From contig JAHDCC010000004.1 of assembly GCA_020630065.1 (NCBI GenBank), positions 1-64,000 of the forward strand: a stretch of DNA of 64,000 bases. Direction: 5' to 3'. Positions 36,517-45,043 of this stretch are shown here, in pieces. The notes under the pieces are model-generated. The model did not search any database. It was not told the DNA's origin and worked only from the letters and a program-made list of their open reading frames with translations. A program made the translations under genes and the position numbers. This stretch comes from Acidimicrobiales bacterium (lineage in GTDB: Bacteria > Actinomycetota > Acidimicrobiia > Acidimicrobiales > SZUA-35). Numbering within the stretch: the first letter of the stretch is position 1; every line of letters begins with the position of its first letter.

Positions 36517-37097
36517 GGGGTGGCTGGTGTTTCTTCAGTTTCTGAAGATTCCGCCGGTTTAGGTTCCAACGTAAAGAAACATGACCGGTAATACTGAAGC
36601 TCAGCGATGCTTTCTCGGATGTCGTCGAGAGCCCGATGCCCAGCGTTTTTGTCTGGAGCTGCGGTCAACAAGCCCGGATTCCACCGTCTAGCAAGCTCTT
36701 TAACCGAGGATACGTCCACCGACCGGTAGTTGAGAAACTCCTCGACCTCTGGCAGGTAAACGGCCAGAAAGCGTCGATCCATTCCTATTGAATTTCCACA
36801 AAGGGGGACGGTACGTTCGGTAGGAATATGTTGCTTAAGGAAGTCGAGAGTTTGTTTCCCGGCGTCTTCTAGTGAAACGGTTGAGGCTTTGATCTGCTTT
36901 AACAGCCCCGACTTGGTGTGCATGTCTCGAACTACCTTGTCCATCTTCGACAGTTCGTCATCGGACGATTTGATGACTAGCTCAGGGCCTTCGGCGATCA
37001 CATTAAGGTCATCGTCAGTTATTAGCGTCGCTATTTCAACAATAACGTGCTTTGCTGGGTCAAGCCCAGTCATCTCAAGATCCATCCATGCGAGCAC
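36513..37097 (-). CDS. orn: Oligoribonuclease
   Basis: DEDDh 3'-5' exonuclease that finishes RNA decay by digesting 2-5-mers. 194 residues; Exo I MDLEMTG, Exo II GNSIGMDRRFL, Exo III AGHRALDDI with the general-base His. The final about 20 residues (Pro/Glu-rich tail) are non-conserved. GTG start at 37097 with upstream GGGTAAAGAA. Orn is typical of actinobacteria and proteobacteria. Confidence 0.96.
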   Translation of the reverse strand: MLAWMDLEMTGLDPAKHVIVEIATLITDDDLNVIAEGPELVIKSSDDELSKMDKVVRDMHTKSGLLKQIKASTVSLEDAGKQTLDFLKQHIPTERTVPLCGNSIGMDRRFLAVYLPEVEEFLNYRSVDVSSVKELARRWNPGLLTAAPDKNAGHRALDDIRESIAELQYYRSCFFTLEPKPAESSETEETPATP

Positions 37098-37146
37098 TTC
37101 TTTACCCTAGCCGCAGACGCGGCCAACACCCCAGTACCATTTAGTT

Positions 37147-37581
37147 GTGCTTCAAATACCGATAACCCGATTTGATCCAGAACTCGAACTTCCGCGACAG
37201 ATTCGTGGCGGTGATGCGGCAGCCGATTTCCCTACCGCTATCACCGTAAAGCTTGAACCCGGTCAGCGAGAAACTGTGCCAACTGGTTTCGGGGTCGCTT
37301 TGCCGCCGGGGTGGTGCGGGCTGATCTTGCCGCGGTCAGGCCTAGCGCATAAGAATGGAATCACCGTAGTAAACGGTCCTGGTTTAATCGATTCGGGCTA
37401 TCGGGGTGAGATCAAAGTGATCTTGTTGAACACCTCGGACGAAACGGTCTTGTTGGAACGAGGGCAACGTATAGCCCAGTTTGCTGTAACGGCAGTACCC
37501 GACTGGTCGTTTACTGAGGTCGATGAACTCCCGGCCAATATCGACAGTCGTGGTGCGCAGGGCTTTGGTAGCTCAGGGTGA
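37147..37581 (+). CDS. dut: dUTP diphosphatase
   Basis: Trimeric dUTPase that hydrolyses dUTP to dUMP, keeping uracil out of DNA. 144 residues with the five motifs: GGDAAADF, PRSGLAHKNG, NGPGLIDSGYRGE, RGQRIAQF and the C-terminal RGAQGFGSSG that closes the active site. GTG start. The stop overlaps the ATG of a 33-codon membrane peptide. Confidence 0.97.
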   Translation: MLQIPITRFDPELELPRQIRGGDAAADFPTAITVKLEPGQRETVPTGFGVALPPGWCGLILPRSGLAHKNGITVVNGPGLIDSGYRGEIKVILLNTSDETVLLERGQRIAQFAVTAVPDWSFTEVDELPANIDSRGAQGFGSSG

Positions 37582-37682
37582 TGCTTGACTGGGTTGGTTC
37601 ACCCGTTTTTGCTGGTCTGGCTGGTCTAGCGACTGTGCTGGTGTATGACTATTGGCGAAAAAGTAAAGGGCGCTCCCGGTAG
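37581..37682 (+). CDS. 33-residue membrane peptide overlapping the dut stop
   Basis: The frame starts in a TGATG overlap with dut (TGA 37579-37581, ATG 37581) and encodes MLDWVGSPVFAGLAGLATVL, then VYDYWRKSKGRSR: one membrane helix followed by a basic cytosolic tail. Small size and coupling suggest a real small protein. No similarity can be claimed, and it may be chance. Confidence 0.45.
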   Translation: MLDWVGSPVFAGLAGLATVLVYDYWRKSKGRSR

Positions 37683-37697
37683 CATCGGTATCTGGGT

Positions 37698-38093
37698 CTA
37701 TTCTTCTTCGCTGGAAGTTTGAGCGTCGCGATCGATGCGGAGAAAGATTCTGTGGGGCGGCTCGACTATTGTTTCGACCATTGACTGGTCTTCGAAGTTA
37801 GATTCGAGATCTTGGTCGACGGTTGTGTCTTGGTCGAGGTTGGCGTCCGGATTCTCGAGTCGTATGACAAGATCGACGTCGCTCCATTGTGCCTTCATCG
37901 TAATTCGCCCCGATCCGCGCAGTTTCTTGACGGCAGCGTCGGCGGCTACCCGTAGTTCTTCTAACGCAGAGATGTCGAGGGCGAGCCGTTGGGCTAGTCC
38001 TCCCACGGAAACTCGACCGATACGGCGAAACGCGTCAGCAGATGGGAATGTCACGGTGACTTCGTTTTGAGGGCGGTGATCCATCAAAGACAA
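37698..38093 (-). CDS. Anti-sigma regulatory factor-like protein (HATPase-related, shortened)
   Basis: 131 residues. VTFPSADAFRRIGRVSVGGLAQRL and ISALEELRVAADAAVKKL (about 12-63, quoted in part) resemble the N-terminal helices of RsbW-like anti-sigma factors, including the E-ELRVAADAAV helix where the N-box E/N residues lie. The expected N is replaced by A, and the G-boxes for ATP are not visible; the C-terminus is acidic. A non-ATP-binding relative is therefore likely. Follows a ligase gene on the same strand. Confidence 0.55.
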   Translation of the reverse strand: MSLMDHRPQNEVTVTFPSADAFRRIGRVSVGGLAQRLALDISALEELRVAADAAVKKLRGSGRITMKAQWSDVDLVIRLENPDANLDQDTTVDQDLESNFEDQSMVETIVEPPHRIFLRIDRDAQTSSEEE

Positions 38094-38105
38094 CTATCGC
38101 AGACT

Positions 38106-39071
38106 TTACGGTTGATCGGTTGATTCACGCACGATCAGTCGTGGATCTTTGTCAGATCTCAAACCTTGGAGTGTTGGTTGGCGGAGTTTACCGCTCGGTG
38201 TCCAAGAAAGGTAAGTGACTTCGGCGGTTAGTTGGGTGGAAACCCATTGTGGCGGTCTGGTTGTTTCGGGTACTGGATCGAACGGGCATTCGAGTGTCGC
38301 AACGAAATCTTTTTGGAGGAGGTTCCTTGTGTGGTCGGATATTCCGCTGCCGACGGCTCCTGCATATACGAGATGGTCGCCTTCCCATGTGCCTACGAGT
38401 AGTGAGCCGATCTTGTTTTGCAGATTACCTTCGCCTTCTAACCATCCACCGATCACGAATTCTTGACGTTGCAGGTTTTTGACTTTGATCCAGGTGGAGC
38501 TGCGTTTGCCGGGATAGTAGTTGCCGTCGAGTTTCTTTGCCACGACCCCTTCAAGTTGAAGCGTTTTTGACAGTTCAACTATCGGAGCGCTGTCTGTTTC
38601 GGCGTGGGATGGTACTTTCCACCGTTCGGAATCGGGGACAACGTCTCTGAGCAGGGACCGTCGGGATTTGTAGTCGATGTTGAACATCGCCTGACCGTCG
38701 AGGACCAACAAGTCGAAGATCAAATACACAATCGGGATTTCGTTTTGCAGAGAAGGTGCAGGTTGTGCCACATGCATTCGGTGTTGGAGCAGTTCAAAGG
38801 AGGGTTTCCCATCGGCAAAAGCGACAACTTCTCCGTCGACAACGGTCGGCCCGTCACCGACGGCGCCTATTCCTTTGGCGAGTGACGCCAGCTCGGGGAA
38901 GGTGGTTGTCATATCTTTACCTGATCTGGCCCGCAGCTCCGTTTGGCTGGCTTGGTTTGTGGCTATGACACGCATTCCGTCCCATTTGAGCTCGTATGCC
39001 CATCCGTTGTCGGTCGGTAAAGGACCCGAAACGGCTTGCATCGGTGCAAAAAAGGGTGTCTCGAATGACAT
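38106..39071 (-). CDS. ATP-dependent DNA ligase (LigC/LigD-ligase type)
   Basis: 321 residues: nucleotidyltransferase domain with the adenylated lysine in ELKWDGMR (K29), VDGEVVAF, FDLLVLDG and VVAKKLDG (motifs I-V), then an OB fold. Size and layout match stand-alone actinobacterial LigC, a backup ligase in end joining or base-excision repair. Its first codons are duplicated as a remnant at 39918-39973. Cytoplasmic. Confidence 0.92.
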   Translation of the reverse strand: MSFETPFFAPMQAVSGPLPTDNGWAYELKWDGMRVIATNQASQTELRARSGKDMTTTFPELASLAKGIGAVGDGPTVVDGEVVAFADGKPSFELLQHRMHVAQPAPSLQNEIPIVYLIFDLLVLDGQAMFNIDYKSRRSLLRDVVPDSERWKVPSHAETDSAPIVELSKTLQLEGVVAKKLDGNYYPGKRSSTWIKVKNLQRQEFVIGGWLEGEGNLQNKIGSLLVGTWEGDHLVYAGAVGSGISDHTRNLLQKDFVATLECPFDPVPETTRPPQWVSTQLTAEVTYLSWTPSGKLRQPTLQGLRSDKDPRLIVRESTDQP

Positions 39072-39082
39072 GCGCCCTAGCG
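39027..39082 (-). repeat. 56-bp direct repeat, ligase-start copy
   Basis: Contains the ligase ATG and the first 15 codons. 52 of 56 bases match 39918-39973 in the same orientation. Confidence 0.9.
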
Positions 39083-39100
39083 TAGGGGAGAATCGTTAGG

Positions 39101-39718
39101 TTAGGAATAGTCCGTTGACTCGTACCATTCTTCTGCCGCCTCCGAGAGTGGAACTTCGTCAAATTCTCCCGCAATATATTCGAGGGAGTTAGGTAGATCG
39201 TCACCGACAAGCATGACTGTAGAAGTGCTCTCAAAGTGGCGAACGAAAATTCCCATCGGGGCTTGGTCGTCCGCAATTTTGTATTCGCATCGTACGATCG
39301 CCGGGTCAGCGCGGACGGTTTGGCAGGGTCCGTCGACTGAAGGTTCTAATGAGTCCGGAATAGCAGCCTTGAAAGCTTCTCTTGGATGCAGGATTGGCGG
39401 CTCTCCCTCATAGGCGGGGTTCGGGTCGCCGTACTCTCCACCACCTTTCCAATTCTGCGGATCTTGCACTTGGTATCCAATCACGTCGTATGGCCCATCC
39501 GAGCGGGGTGGCCGGATCTCCCAATTCGCCCGAAACGTGTAGTTGTCGGGCGAGTCTTCAACGAAAAAGAACCAGTCTGTGCTAAACCTGGTGTCGACCG
39601 GATGTAGTACTGGTGATGTGGAGTCTTCCAGGTGTTTCGCCGATCCGAGACTCGTACTACAGCCTGCGGCCACCACCCCAACGGCGCTGGCCATCACGAG
39701 AGAGACCGTTTTCAACAT
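39101..39718 (-). CDS. Lipoprotein of unknown function
   Basis: About 205 residues from ATG 39718, chosen because it gives a compact signal peptide with lipobox VAAGC; the frame is open to an ATG at 39796. The mature part is acidic, rich in Pro/Trp/Tyr (TDWFFFVEDSPDNYTFRANW is typical) and has two cysteines that could form a disulfide. No family recognised. Lies between two copies of a 56-bp repeat derived from the ligase start, so it appears inserted. Confidence 0.7.
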   Translation of the reverse strand: MLKTVSLVMASAVGVVAAGCSTSLGSAKHLEDSTSPVLHPVDTRFSTDWFFFVEDSPDNYTFRANWEIRPPRSDGPYDVIGYQVQDPQNWKGGGEYGDPNPAYEGEPPILHPREAFKAAIPDSLEPSVDGPCQTVRADPAIVRCEYKIADDQAPMGIFVRHFESTSTVMLVGDDLPNSLEYIAGEFDEVPLSEAAEEWYESTDYS

Positions 39719-39917
39719 CGTCGATTTGGATCGGCGGGCTTGCTTTTGAATGAGTCGAAACGGCTTCTGTGGCCGGAGAAAGTAATTCTTGGGCATGTCT
39801 TAACTGTAGTGATCGACGCTTTTGTGTCTACTGGGGAAACCCCTAAACGGTTTTGGGGGATTGGCCTTCGGGGAGCCGATGCAGGGCTTCGATGTACATT
39901 TGTTCCGTTAGTGGTCT

Positions 39918-39973
39918 CGAAACGGCTTGGATTGGTGTAAAAAAGGGTGTCTCGAATGACATGTGCCCTAGCG
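39918..39973 (-). pseudogene. Remnant of the ligase 5' end
   Basis: Encodes MSFETPFFTPIQAVSRP, matching the ligase N-terminus MSFETPFFAPMQAVSGP at 15 of 17 residues, then runs into unrelated codons and a stop. No further ligase sequence is present. Second copy of the 56-bp direct repeat. Confidence 0.85.
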
Positions 39974-40029
39974 GAGGGCCCTTTTGTTGGTATCAATGCA
40001 TCTCCTTACCTCTTGGTAGATACGCTGGA

Positions 40030-40956
40030 ATGATGGTCATTAGCTCCGATATCGCACTCCTGGCCGAGCTTGAGCCTGAGGCAGAACGTTTACTAAACCA
40101 CCACATCGCTGTCACTAAGGAGTGGCATCCTCACACCCTCGTGCCCTGGAGCCGGGGAGAGGACTTCGAACCCGACTATGAATGGTCTCCTGAAGAAGCG
40201 AATATTCCTGAAGACGTTCGCAGCGCTCTCTATTTGAACTTGTTAACCGAGGACAACTTGCCGTACTACTTCCGCGACATTGAGCGGATGTTTGGGCGAG
40301 ATGGGGCCTGGGGTGAGTGGGTTCGCCGGTGGACGGCAGAAGAGGGTCGTCACGCCACGGTGATTCGCGACTACATGACAATCACGCGGGCTGTAGATCC
40401 GGTCGAACTTGAACGCGGTCGTATGGCTCAAGTTATGGGCGGCAAAGTGCCTGAACCGCCGTCGGCCGTAGACGGCTTGGTCTATGTAGCGTTGCAGGAG
40501 TTGGCGACTCGAATATCGCATCGAAATACCGGTGCTCAGCTTGAGGACCGAGCAGGGTACGACATTCTTCGCCGGGTGGCCGCCGACGAGAACCATCATT
40601 TCTTGTTCTATCGCGACATGGCTCAGGCGGCTATCGAATACGGTCCGAGTGAGGCCGCCCAGGCGATTGAACGTCAAGTCACGACCTTTGCGATGCCTGG
40701 TGAAGGTATACCCGATTTCTATGAGCACTCTAAACGAGTGGCGAGATCCGGGATTTACGATTTGGCTAACCACCACGAGCAGATCCTTGAACCAATCGTG
40801 ATGAAATACTGGAATCTGCCAGGTCTAACCGGGCTCAACGCCGAAGGTGAACAGGCTCGCGAACGAACGATTGCCTACATCAATAAATCGAAACGAGTGG
40901 CGGATCGAATCGTCGCCCGACGCGAAGAGGCAGCGGCAAACGCCGAAAAAGGCTAG
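40030..40956 (+). CDS. Acyl-ACP desaturase family protein
   Basis: 308 residues, ferritin-like diiron fold of the stearoyl-ACP desaturase (DesA) family. Diiron ligands: E in LTEDNLP (first helix), EEGRH in WTAEEGRHATVI, E in LQELATR and ADENHH in the fourth helix. Inserts a double bond into ACP-bound acyl chains using O2; soluble. Comparable to mycobacterial DesA1/DesA2. ATG 40030 or 40033. The upstream region holds the ligase remnant. Confidence 0.93.
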   Translation: MMVISSDIALLAELEPEAERLLNHHIAVTKEWHPHTLVPWSRGEDFEPDYEWSPEEANIPEDVRSALYLNLLTEDNLPYYFRDIERMFGRDGAWGEWVRRWTAEEGRHATVIRDYMTITRAVDPVELERGRMAQVMGGKVPEPPSAVDGLVYVALQELATRISHRNTGAQLEDRAGYDILRRVAADENHHFLFYRDMAQAAIEYGPSEAAQAIERQVTTFAMPGEGIPDFYEHSKRVARSGIYDLANHHEQILEPIVMKYWNLPGLTGLNAEGEQARERTIAYINKSKRVADRIVARREEAAANAEKG

Positions 40957-41030
40957 AACAGTTCGATCGATTGTGCCCGGCCTACGTCGAGGACTGTTTT
41001 GGAGCCGAATTGGCGACCTGTAGGTGTGGT

Positions 41031-41909
41031 TTAGCGGACGTCAACCGGAGTGAGTTTGACTTCGAACGATGCCGGCCATTGTCTGCCAGTTAGCCAAAGG
41101 GAGTTATCTTCAGGTCGCAGAGCGATGCCGCTGAGAGTGCTCGTAGTTTCGTCTGCGAGCCCTTCGGGAACAACTTGAGAGGCGTCGATTGTTGCCTCCA
41201 CCTCTTCGGTGTCGATGTTGATCACGACGATGGTTGAAGCTCGGTTCTGGTCGTCGGGGTCGGTGATCGTGGCCCAGATCTGGTCACCAATACACTCCAA
41301 CTCGTCTAAACCGGCAAGTTCACTTCCTGCGAGTTCAACCGTGAACTGGCGTTCTAGTTGAAACGTTTCCGGGTTTCGTATCTTGAGCTGGCTGGTACCG
41401 TCGCTGACGACAAAAAATTTGTCGCTGCTGTTACACAGGCCCCAACCTGTGTCTTCGCTAGTCAAGTTTTCCTCTTGGGCGAGCGATTCTGCGTCATAGA
41501 CCAGCACCTCGGTGGAATCCCGAACGAGCTGATAAAACTTGCCGTTGTAGTAGGTCAGCCCGGAACCTACTTTCCCGTCGGCAAGTTCAAATCGGTTGAT
41601 CACGTCTCCGGATTCAGCGCTGATCCGGGACACAGACGATTGGTTGGTACCTCCGGTGCTTTCATGCAATGCGCCTTCGAACCATTCGAGCCCGTTGGTT
41701 GCCGCCGTCGTTTCATGCGGCAGGCTTGAAAGAACTTCGGCCTCGAAATGGCCAATGTAATGGGGGAAACCGTCGTGCCGGTGGTGAAGCTCTCTCGTGC
41801 CAGACTTGTCAATCCGCGGACCTGCGGCTTCGGTTTCTGAACACGCGGAAACCACAAAAGACAATCCGAGTAAGAAGGCTAAAGCCCTGTACCGCCGTTT
41901 GTTGCTCAT
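41031..41909 (-). CDS. Glutaminyl-peptide cyclotransferase-like lipoprotein
   Basis: 292 residues from ATG 41909 (AAAGGCGGC ribosome site). Lipobox VVSAC, so exported and anchored. The mature protein is a five-bladed beta-propeller of the bacterial/plant glutaminyl cyclase type: TNGLEWFEGALHESTGG, GLTYYNGKFYQL, TGWGLCNSSDKFFVVSDG and LDELECIGDQIWATI (each a blade signature; the conserved Glu/Trp/Asp are present). Would convert N-terminal Gln to pyroglutamate on exported proteins. Alone on its strand. Confidence 0.85.
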   Translation of the reverse strand: MSNKRRYRALAFLLGLSFVVSACSETEAAGPRIDKSGTRELHHRHDGFPHYIGHFEAEVLSSLPHETTAATNGLEWFEGALHESTGGTNQSSVSRISAESGDVINRFELADGKVGSGLTYYNGKFYQLVRDSTEVLVYDAESLAQEENLTSEDTGWGLCNSSDKFFVVSDGTSQLKIRNPETFQLERQFTVELAGSELAGLDELECIGDQIWATITDPDDQNRASTIVVINIDTEEVEATIDASQVVPEGLADETTSTLSGIALRPEDNSLWLTGRQWPASFEVKLTPVDVR

Positions 41910-42002
41910 GCCGCCTTTCATGATCGCTCGTAGTTCAACGTATCAAGGTCGAGGCACTGACTGTCAGTGGCTGGCTCGATACGTGGTGTTGCGGGCTGGC
42001 AG

Positions 42003-42614
42003 TTACGCATTAAGAACGAAGTAGTCTGGTTCGTTTCCGTCAACCCATTTGATGTTGCACCCGAGGGACGGAATCTGCTCGATTGGGGGAGTTTCGCCCG
42101 CCAGAACCTGATCGATAGCTGCCCGCAGAGACGCTCCGTGCGCAGCGTTGGTCGAATCGTATACCCCTGATCTGATTCGAACCGGTCTAGTTTCGTCCAG
42201 CTGGCCTCGGTATGCGAGACTGTGCTCAGCGTCGAAGAGGAAAAAATCTGGGGTGCACGCAGCCGAGTACGCTTTGGCCACATCTTGGGTGGCGTCATAC
42301 ACATACGGGAAGACGTAGCCGCGTTGTTTGACTTCCTCAACCATTTTTTCTGGTGAGTCGTCGGGGTAGCCGGAAACATCGTTGCTTTGTACAGCAATGA
42401 TCTGGATCGGTTTATCGGCGTAGTCGTGACCGATGCGGGCTAGCTCAGGGGCCACGTGTTTTACGTATGGGCAATGGTTGCAGATGAACATGACCAGGAG
42501 CGGCTGGCCACCGAAATCCGACACCGAAACGGTAGTACCGTTGGTGTCTGGTAACGAGAAATCGGGCGCCTGTTCCCCAAGTTCGAGTGTCATTGTCGAT
42601 TCAATTGCAGCCAT
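42003..42614 (-). CDS. Thioredoxin-family (AhpC/TSA-like) redoxin
   Basis: About 203 residues. Thioredoxin fold with APDFSLPDTNG entry and an active-site segment FICNHCPYVKHV, where the family shows C-N-H-C-P; the cysteines are C-x-x-C. A known group of uncharacterised redoxins has this motif, often 180-200 residues. ATG 42614 or 42593 are both possible starts. Cytoplasmic. Probably reduces peroxides or disulfides; the exact role is unknown. Confidence 0.85.
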   Translation of the reverse strand: MAAIESTMTLELGEQAPDFSLPDTNGTTVSVSDFGGQPLLVMFICNHCPYVKHVAPELARIGHDYADKPIQIIAVQSNDVSGYPDDSPEKMVEEVKQRGYVFPYVYDATQDVAKAYSAACTPDFFLFDAEHSLAYRGQLDETRPVRIRSGVYDSTNAAHGASLRAAIDQVLAGETPPIEQIPSLGCNIKWVDGNEPDYFVLNA

Positions 42615-42624
42615 AGAAGGCAGG

Positions 42625-43026
42625 TTAGCCGAGAAGTCGTGCCTTGGCAGCTCGAGATCGTTCCAAAAGGTCGGCCGGAATGCGGCTGGCCAAGTCATCG
42701 CCGCCACCTGATGGTTCAGCTACGGTTTCTGCTGGCTTCTCAGCTTCCGCTTCGGCCTCGTTGGCAGCGTTCTCTGCCGCCAGTCGGTCGGCTTCTTTCT
42801 TTTCGTGCCACAGGTCGAGCTGGTTAGGTCGAACCAGGTCTTCGTGGGTTATTTGGCCAACTAGTTGACCGTCTTTGAACCGGACCCAATAGCGGTTCCA
42901 AACACCTAGCCCGTTAGACAGTTGGACTTTACCTTCGCTGCCGCTTCCGATCCCCCGGAGATCACGAGTCGTTATCACGGTCTCGCCTTTGGTGAAGGGG
43001 GTATCTAGGGATTTAGTTTTCGCCAT
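42625..43026 (-). CDS. Conserved hypothetical protein with KOW-like beta domain
   Basis: 133 residues. N-terminal 65 residues look like a small SH3/KOW-type barrel: KGETVITTRDL, SGSEGKVQL and VWNRYWVRFKDGQLVGQI. Then a low-complexity Ala/Glu helix and a C-terminal helix DLASRIPADLLERSRAAKARLLG (about 111-133). Such proteins recur in actinobacteria with no assigned function. Followed by the redoxin after 10 bases in the same direction. Confidence 0.75.
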   Translation of the reverse strand: MAKTKSLDTPFTKGETVITTRDLRGIGSGSEGKVQLSNGLGVWNRYWVRFKDGQLVGQITHEDLVRPNQLDLWHEKKEADRLAAENAANEAEAEAEKPAETVAEPSGGGDDLASRIPADLLERSRAAKARLLG

Positions 43027-43061
43027 AGCTAGTTGTTGTCCTCGAGTCTAAGGAGGGAACC

Positions 43062-43262
43062 ATGGTTCTATTCCCACCGGCATTCAGTATATCGACCTTC
43101 CTGAACGTCAAGTGGTATCACGGTTTTGGCCTCGGGTTTGATGATGTGGGCCCAGTCTTGTCCCTGTGGTTGGTTTGTCACGTCTGGGTTGGAAGGGTGC
43201 TGTTGCTCCTTATAGTGATAATGGGAATCGTTCTCATTCCAGGAGGAGCAAGATGGATATAG
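43062..43262 (+). CDS. Small membrane protein with perfect ribosome site
   Basis: 66 codons from ATG 43062, five bases after AAGGAGG. The C-terminal third is a strong membrane helix (VGRVLLLLIVIMGIVLIPGG). The frame ends at 43262 and overlaps the start of the next gene by 10 bases; the following ribosome site GGAGGAG is inside it. The good ribosome site and coupling argue for a real protein. It is not recognised, and the low Ala/Gly content of the first half is a concern. Confidence 0.45.
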   Translation: MVLFPPAFSISTFLNVKWYHGFGLGFDDVGPVLSLWLVCHVWVGRVLLLLIVIMGIVLIPGGARWI

Positions 43263-43480
43263 CCGGACACCTAGCCTCGACTCAAATGCTTGACTGCACA
43301 GGTCAAGTAACACATACCCTGACATTGCTCCCTGATGGAATGGTCGAAGTCGAAACGGCTTCAGTAACTGCGATCGTCGACCCCACATCAAAAATAATCA
43401 TGCGGCCTCCGGGAGTTGTGCTGCCCGAACAGGTTCTGGACCAAGCCGCCATCCTCGCACGCGACGGCTTGAGCCTGTAG
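43253..43480 (+). CDS. Small conserved hypothetical protein
   Basis: 75 residues from ATG 43253 (AGGAGGAGCAAG site). Beta-rich, with GQVTHTLTLLPDGMVEVE and a C-terminal helix VLPEQVLDQAAILARDGL. No membrane or signal segment. No family recognised. Ends 20 bases before the ABC ATPase gene. Confidence 0.6.
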   Translation: MDIAGHLASTQMLDCTGQVTHTLTLLPDGMVEVETASVTAIVDPTSKIIMRPPGVVLPEQVLDQAAILARDGLSL

Positions 43481-43500
43481 CAAATTCGCTGACGGACAAT

Positions 43501-45036
43501 TTGCTAACAATCAACGACCTGTCGATAACCCACTCAACCGGGCAACAAACAAAAACTTTAGTCAACTCGGTTAGTCTTACGGTGAAGCCTGGACAAGTCG
43601 TAGGTGTCGTGGGCCCATCGGGAAGCGGCAAAACCCTCACTGGTCTAGGCGCAAGCGGGCTACTTCCCCCTAGCCTCACCGCTAGCGGATCTGTCGAAAT
43701 CAGCGGTGTTCCGCACAACCTTCTGACGGTCAAACCTAAACACTGGCGTCGCCTCCGAGGTGCGTCACTTTCGTATGTCGGACAGAACGCTCTAGGGTGC
43801 CTACATCCTGCGTATCGAATCAAAACCCAGATCGCCGAATCCATCACAACCCACCAAAACCTGCTTCAGCGGATAACACAACGTTCGCAACGAGCAGACG
43901 ACGTCAACAAGTTACTCGACGTCGTTGAACTACCCGAACGGGTCGGCTCACTCAGGTCGCATCAACTGTCAGGCGGAATGCGGCAACGAGTATCGATCGC
44001 AATGGCCATCGCAAACAACCCGCAGTTCATGGTCGCCGACGAAATCACAACCGCCCTCGACCAAACCACCGAAAGAAAAATTCTCAGCCTCCTCTACCGG
44101 CTAGTCAACCAACACAAAATCGGGCTAGTCCTCATCACCCACAACATCGAGGCCCTCAGACGAGTCGCCGACGACATTGTTGTGATCGACAACGGCAAGG
44201 TCGTCGAGACCGGGCCACTACAAAAACTCCTCAGCCAACCCAAATCCAAAACCTGGTCGGCGATAGTCAAAGCCGACCAAAAAGAAAACCGCCGCACACC
44301 GCCTTCAACCAGTCAGCCCGCCCTCACCGTCGATCGCCTCACCAAAACGTATCGCAAAGGTGCCGGGCGACGCAGAACCAAAACTGTTCTAGACAACATC
44401 TCCTTCACCATCAACAAAAGAGAAACCGTTGGCCTCGTTGGAGTCTCAGGCAGCGGCAAATCCACGATCGCCCGTATTCTATGCGGACTGACCAGGCCCA
44501 CATCTGGCACAGTTCACCTGGAAACTACCACGATCTGTCCAGCCAAAAACGTTTCCCCCCGCCGAGAAATTCAGCTCGTTTTCCAAGACCCATTCTCTTC
44601 ACTCAACCCTCGAAAACGGCTACTCGAACAAGTTGCCGAACCTCTCATCGTCCAAAACATTGAACGAGACGAAGCGTTAAACGACGCCAAAGACATTCTG
44701 ACCAGAATGGGACTCACCGAAAAAAACGTGCTCCGTTACCCCTCAGATCTATCGGGGGGCCAACTACAACGGGCCGGAATAAGCCGAGCCTTAATCGTCA
44801 AACCAAAACTAATCGTTCTCGACGAACCGGTAGCCGCCCTCGACCCGCCGATCCAGCAGTCCATCCTCGAACTGTTAATAGAAGAACAACAACGTAACGA
44901 CGTCGCCTACCTATTTATTTCGCACGATCGACGAGCTGTGAAACGAATCAGCCACCGAGTGTTGGAGTTAGACGAACATCAACTCCGGCCGCTACGTCAA
45001 CACGGCCGCCACAATTCTCAACCCACAGGAAAGTAA
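43501..45036 (+). CDS. Fused dual ATP-binding protein of an oligopeptide/dipeptide ABC importer
   Basis: 511 residues joining DppD- and DppF-like ATPases in one chain. First half: Walker A GPSGSGKT, signature LSGGMRQR, Walker B FMVADEITTALD. Second half: GVSGSGKS, LSGGQLQR, LIVLDEPVAALD. Cytoplasmic motor of the importer encoded by the next three genes. Start TTG 43501 has no strong ribosome site. Substrate could be peptide, nickel or another small solute. Confidence 0.93.
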   Translation: MLTINDLSITHSTGQQTKTLVNSVSLTVKPGQVVGVVGPSGSGKTLTGLGASGLLPPSLTASGSVEISGVPHNLLTVKPKHWRRLRGASLSYVGQNALGCLHPAYRIKTQIAESITTHQNLLQRITQRSQRADDVNKLLDVVELPERVGSLRSHQLSGGMRQRVSIAMAIANNPQFMVADEITTALDQTTERKILSLLYRLVNQHKIGLVLITHNIEALRRVADDIVVIDNGKVVETGPLQKLLSQPKSKTWSAIVKADQKENRRTPPSTSQPALTVDRLTKTYRKGAGRRRTKTVLDNISFTINKRETVGLVGVSGSGKSTIARILCGLTRPTSGTVHLETTTICPAKNVSPRREIQLVFQDPFSSLNPRKRLLEQVAEPLIVQNIERDEALNDAKDILTRMGLTEKNVLRYPSDLSGGQLQRAGISRALIVKPKLIVLDEPVAALDPPIQQSILELLIEEQQRNDVAYLFISHDRRAVKRISHRVLELDEHQLRPLRQHGRHNSQPTGK

Positions 45037-45043
45037 AACGGAA

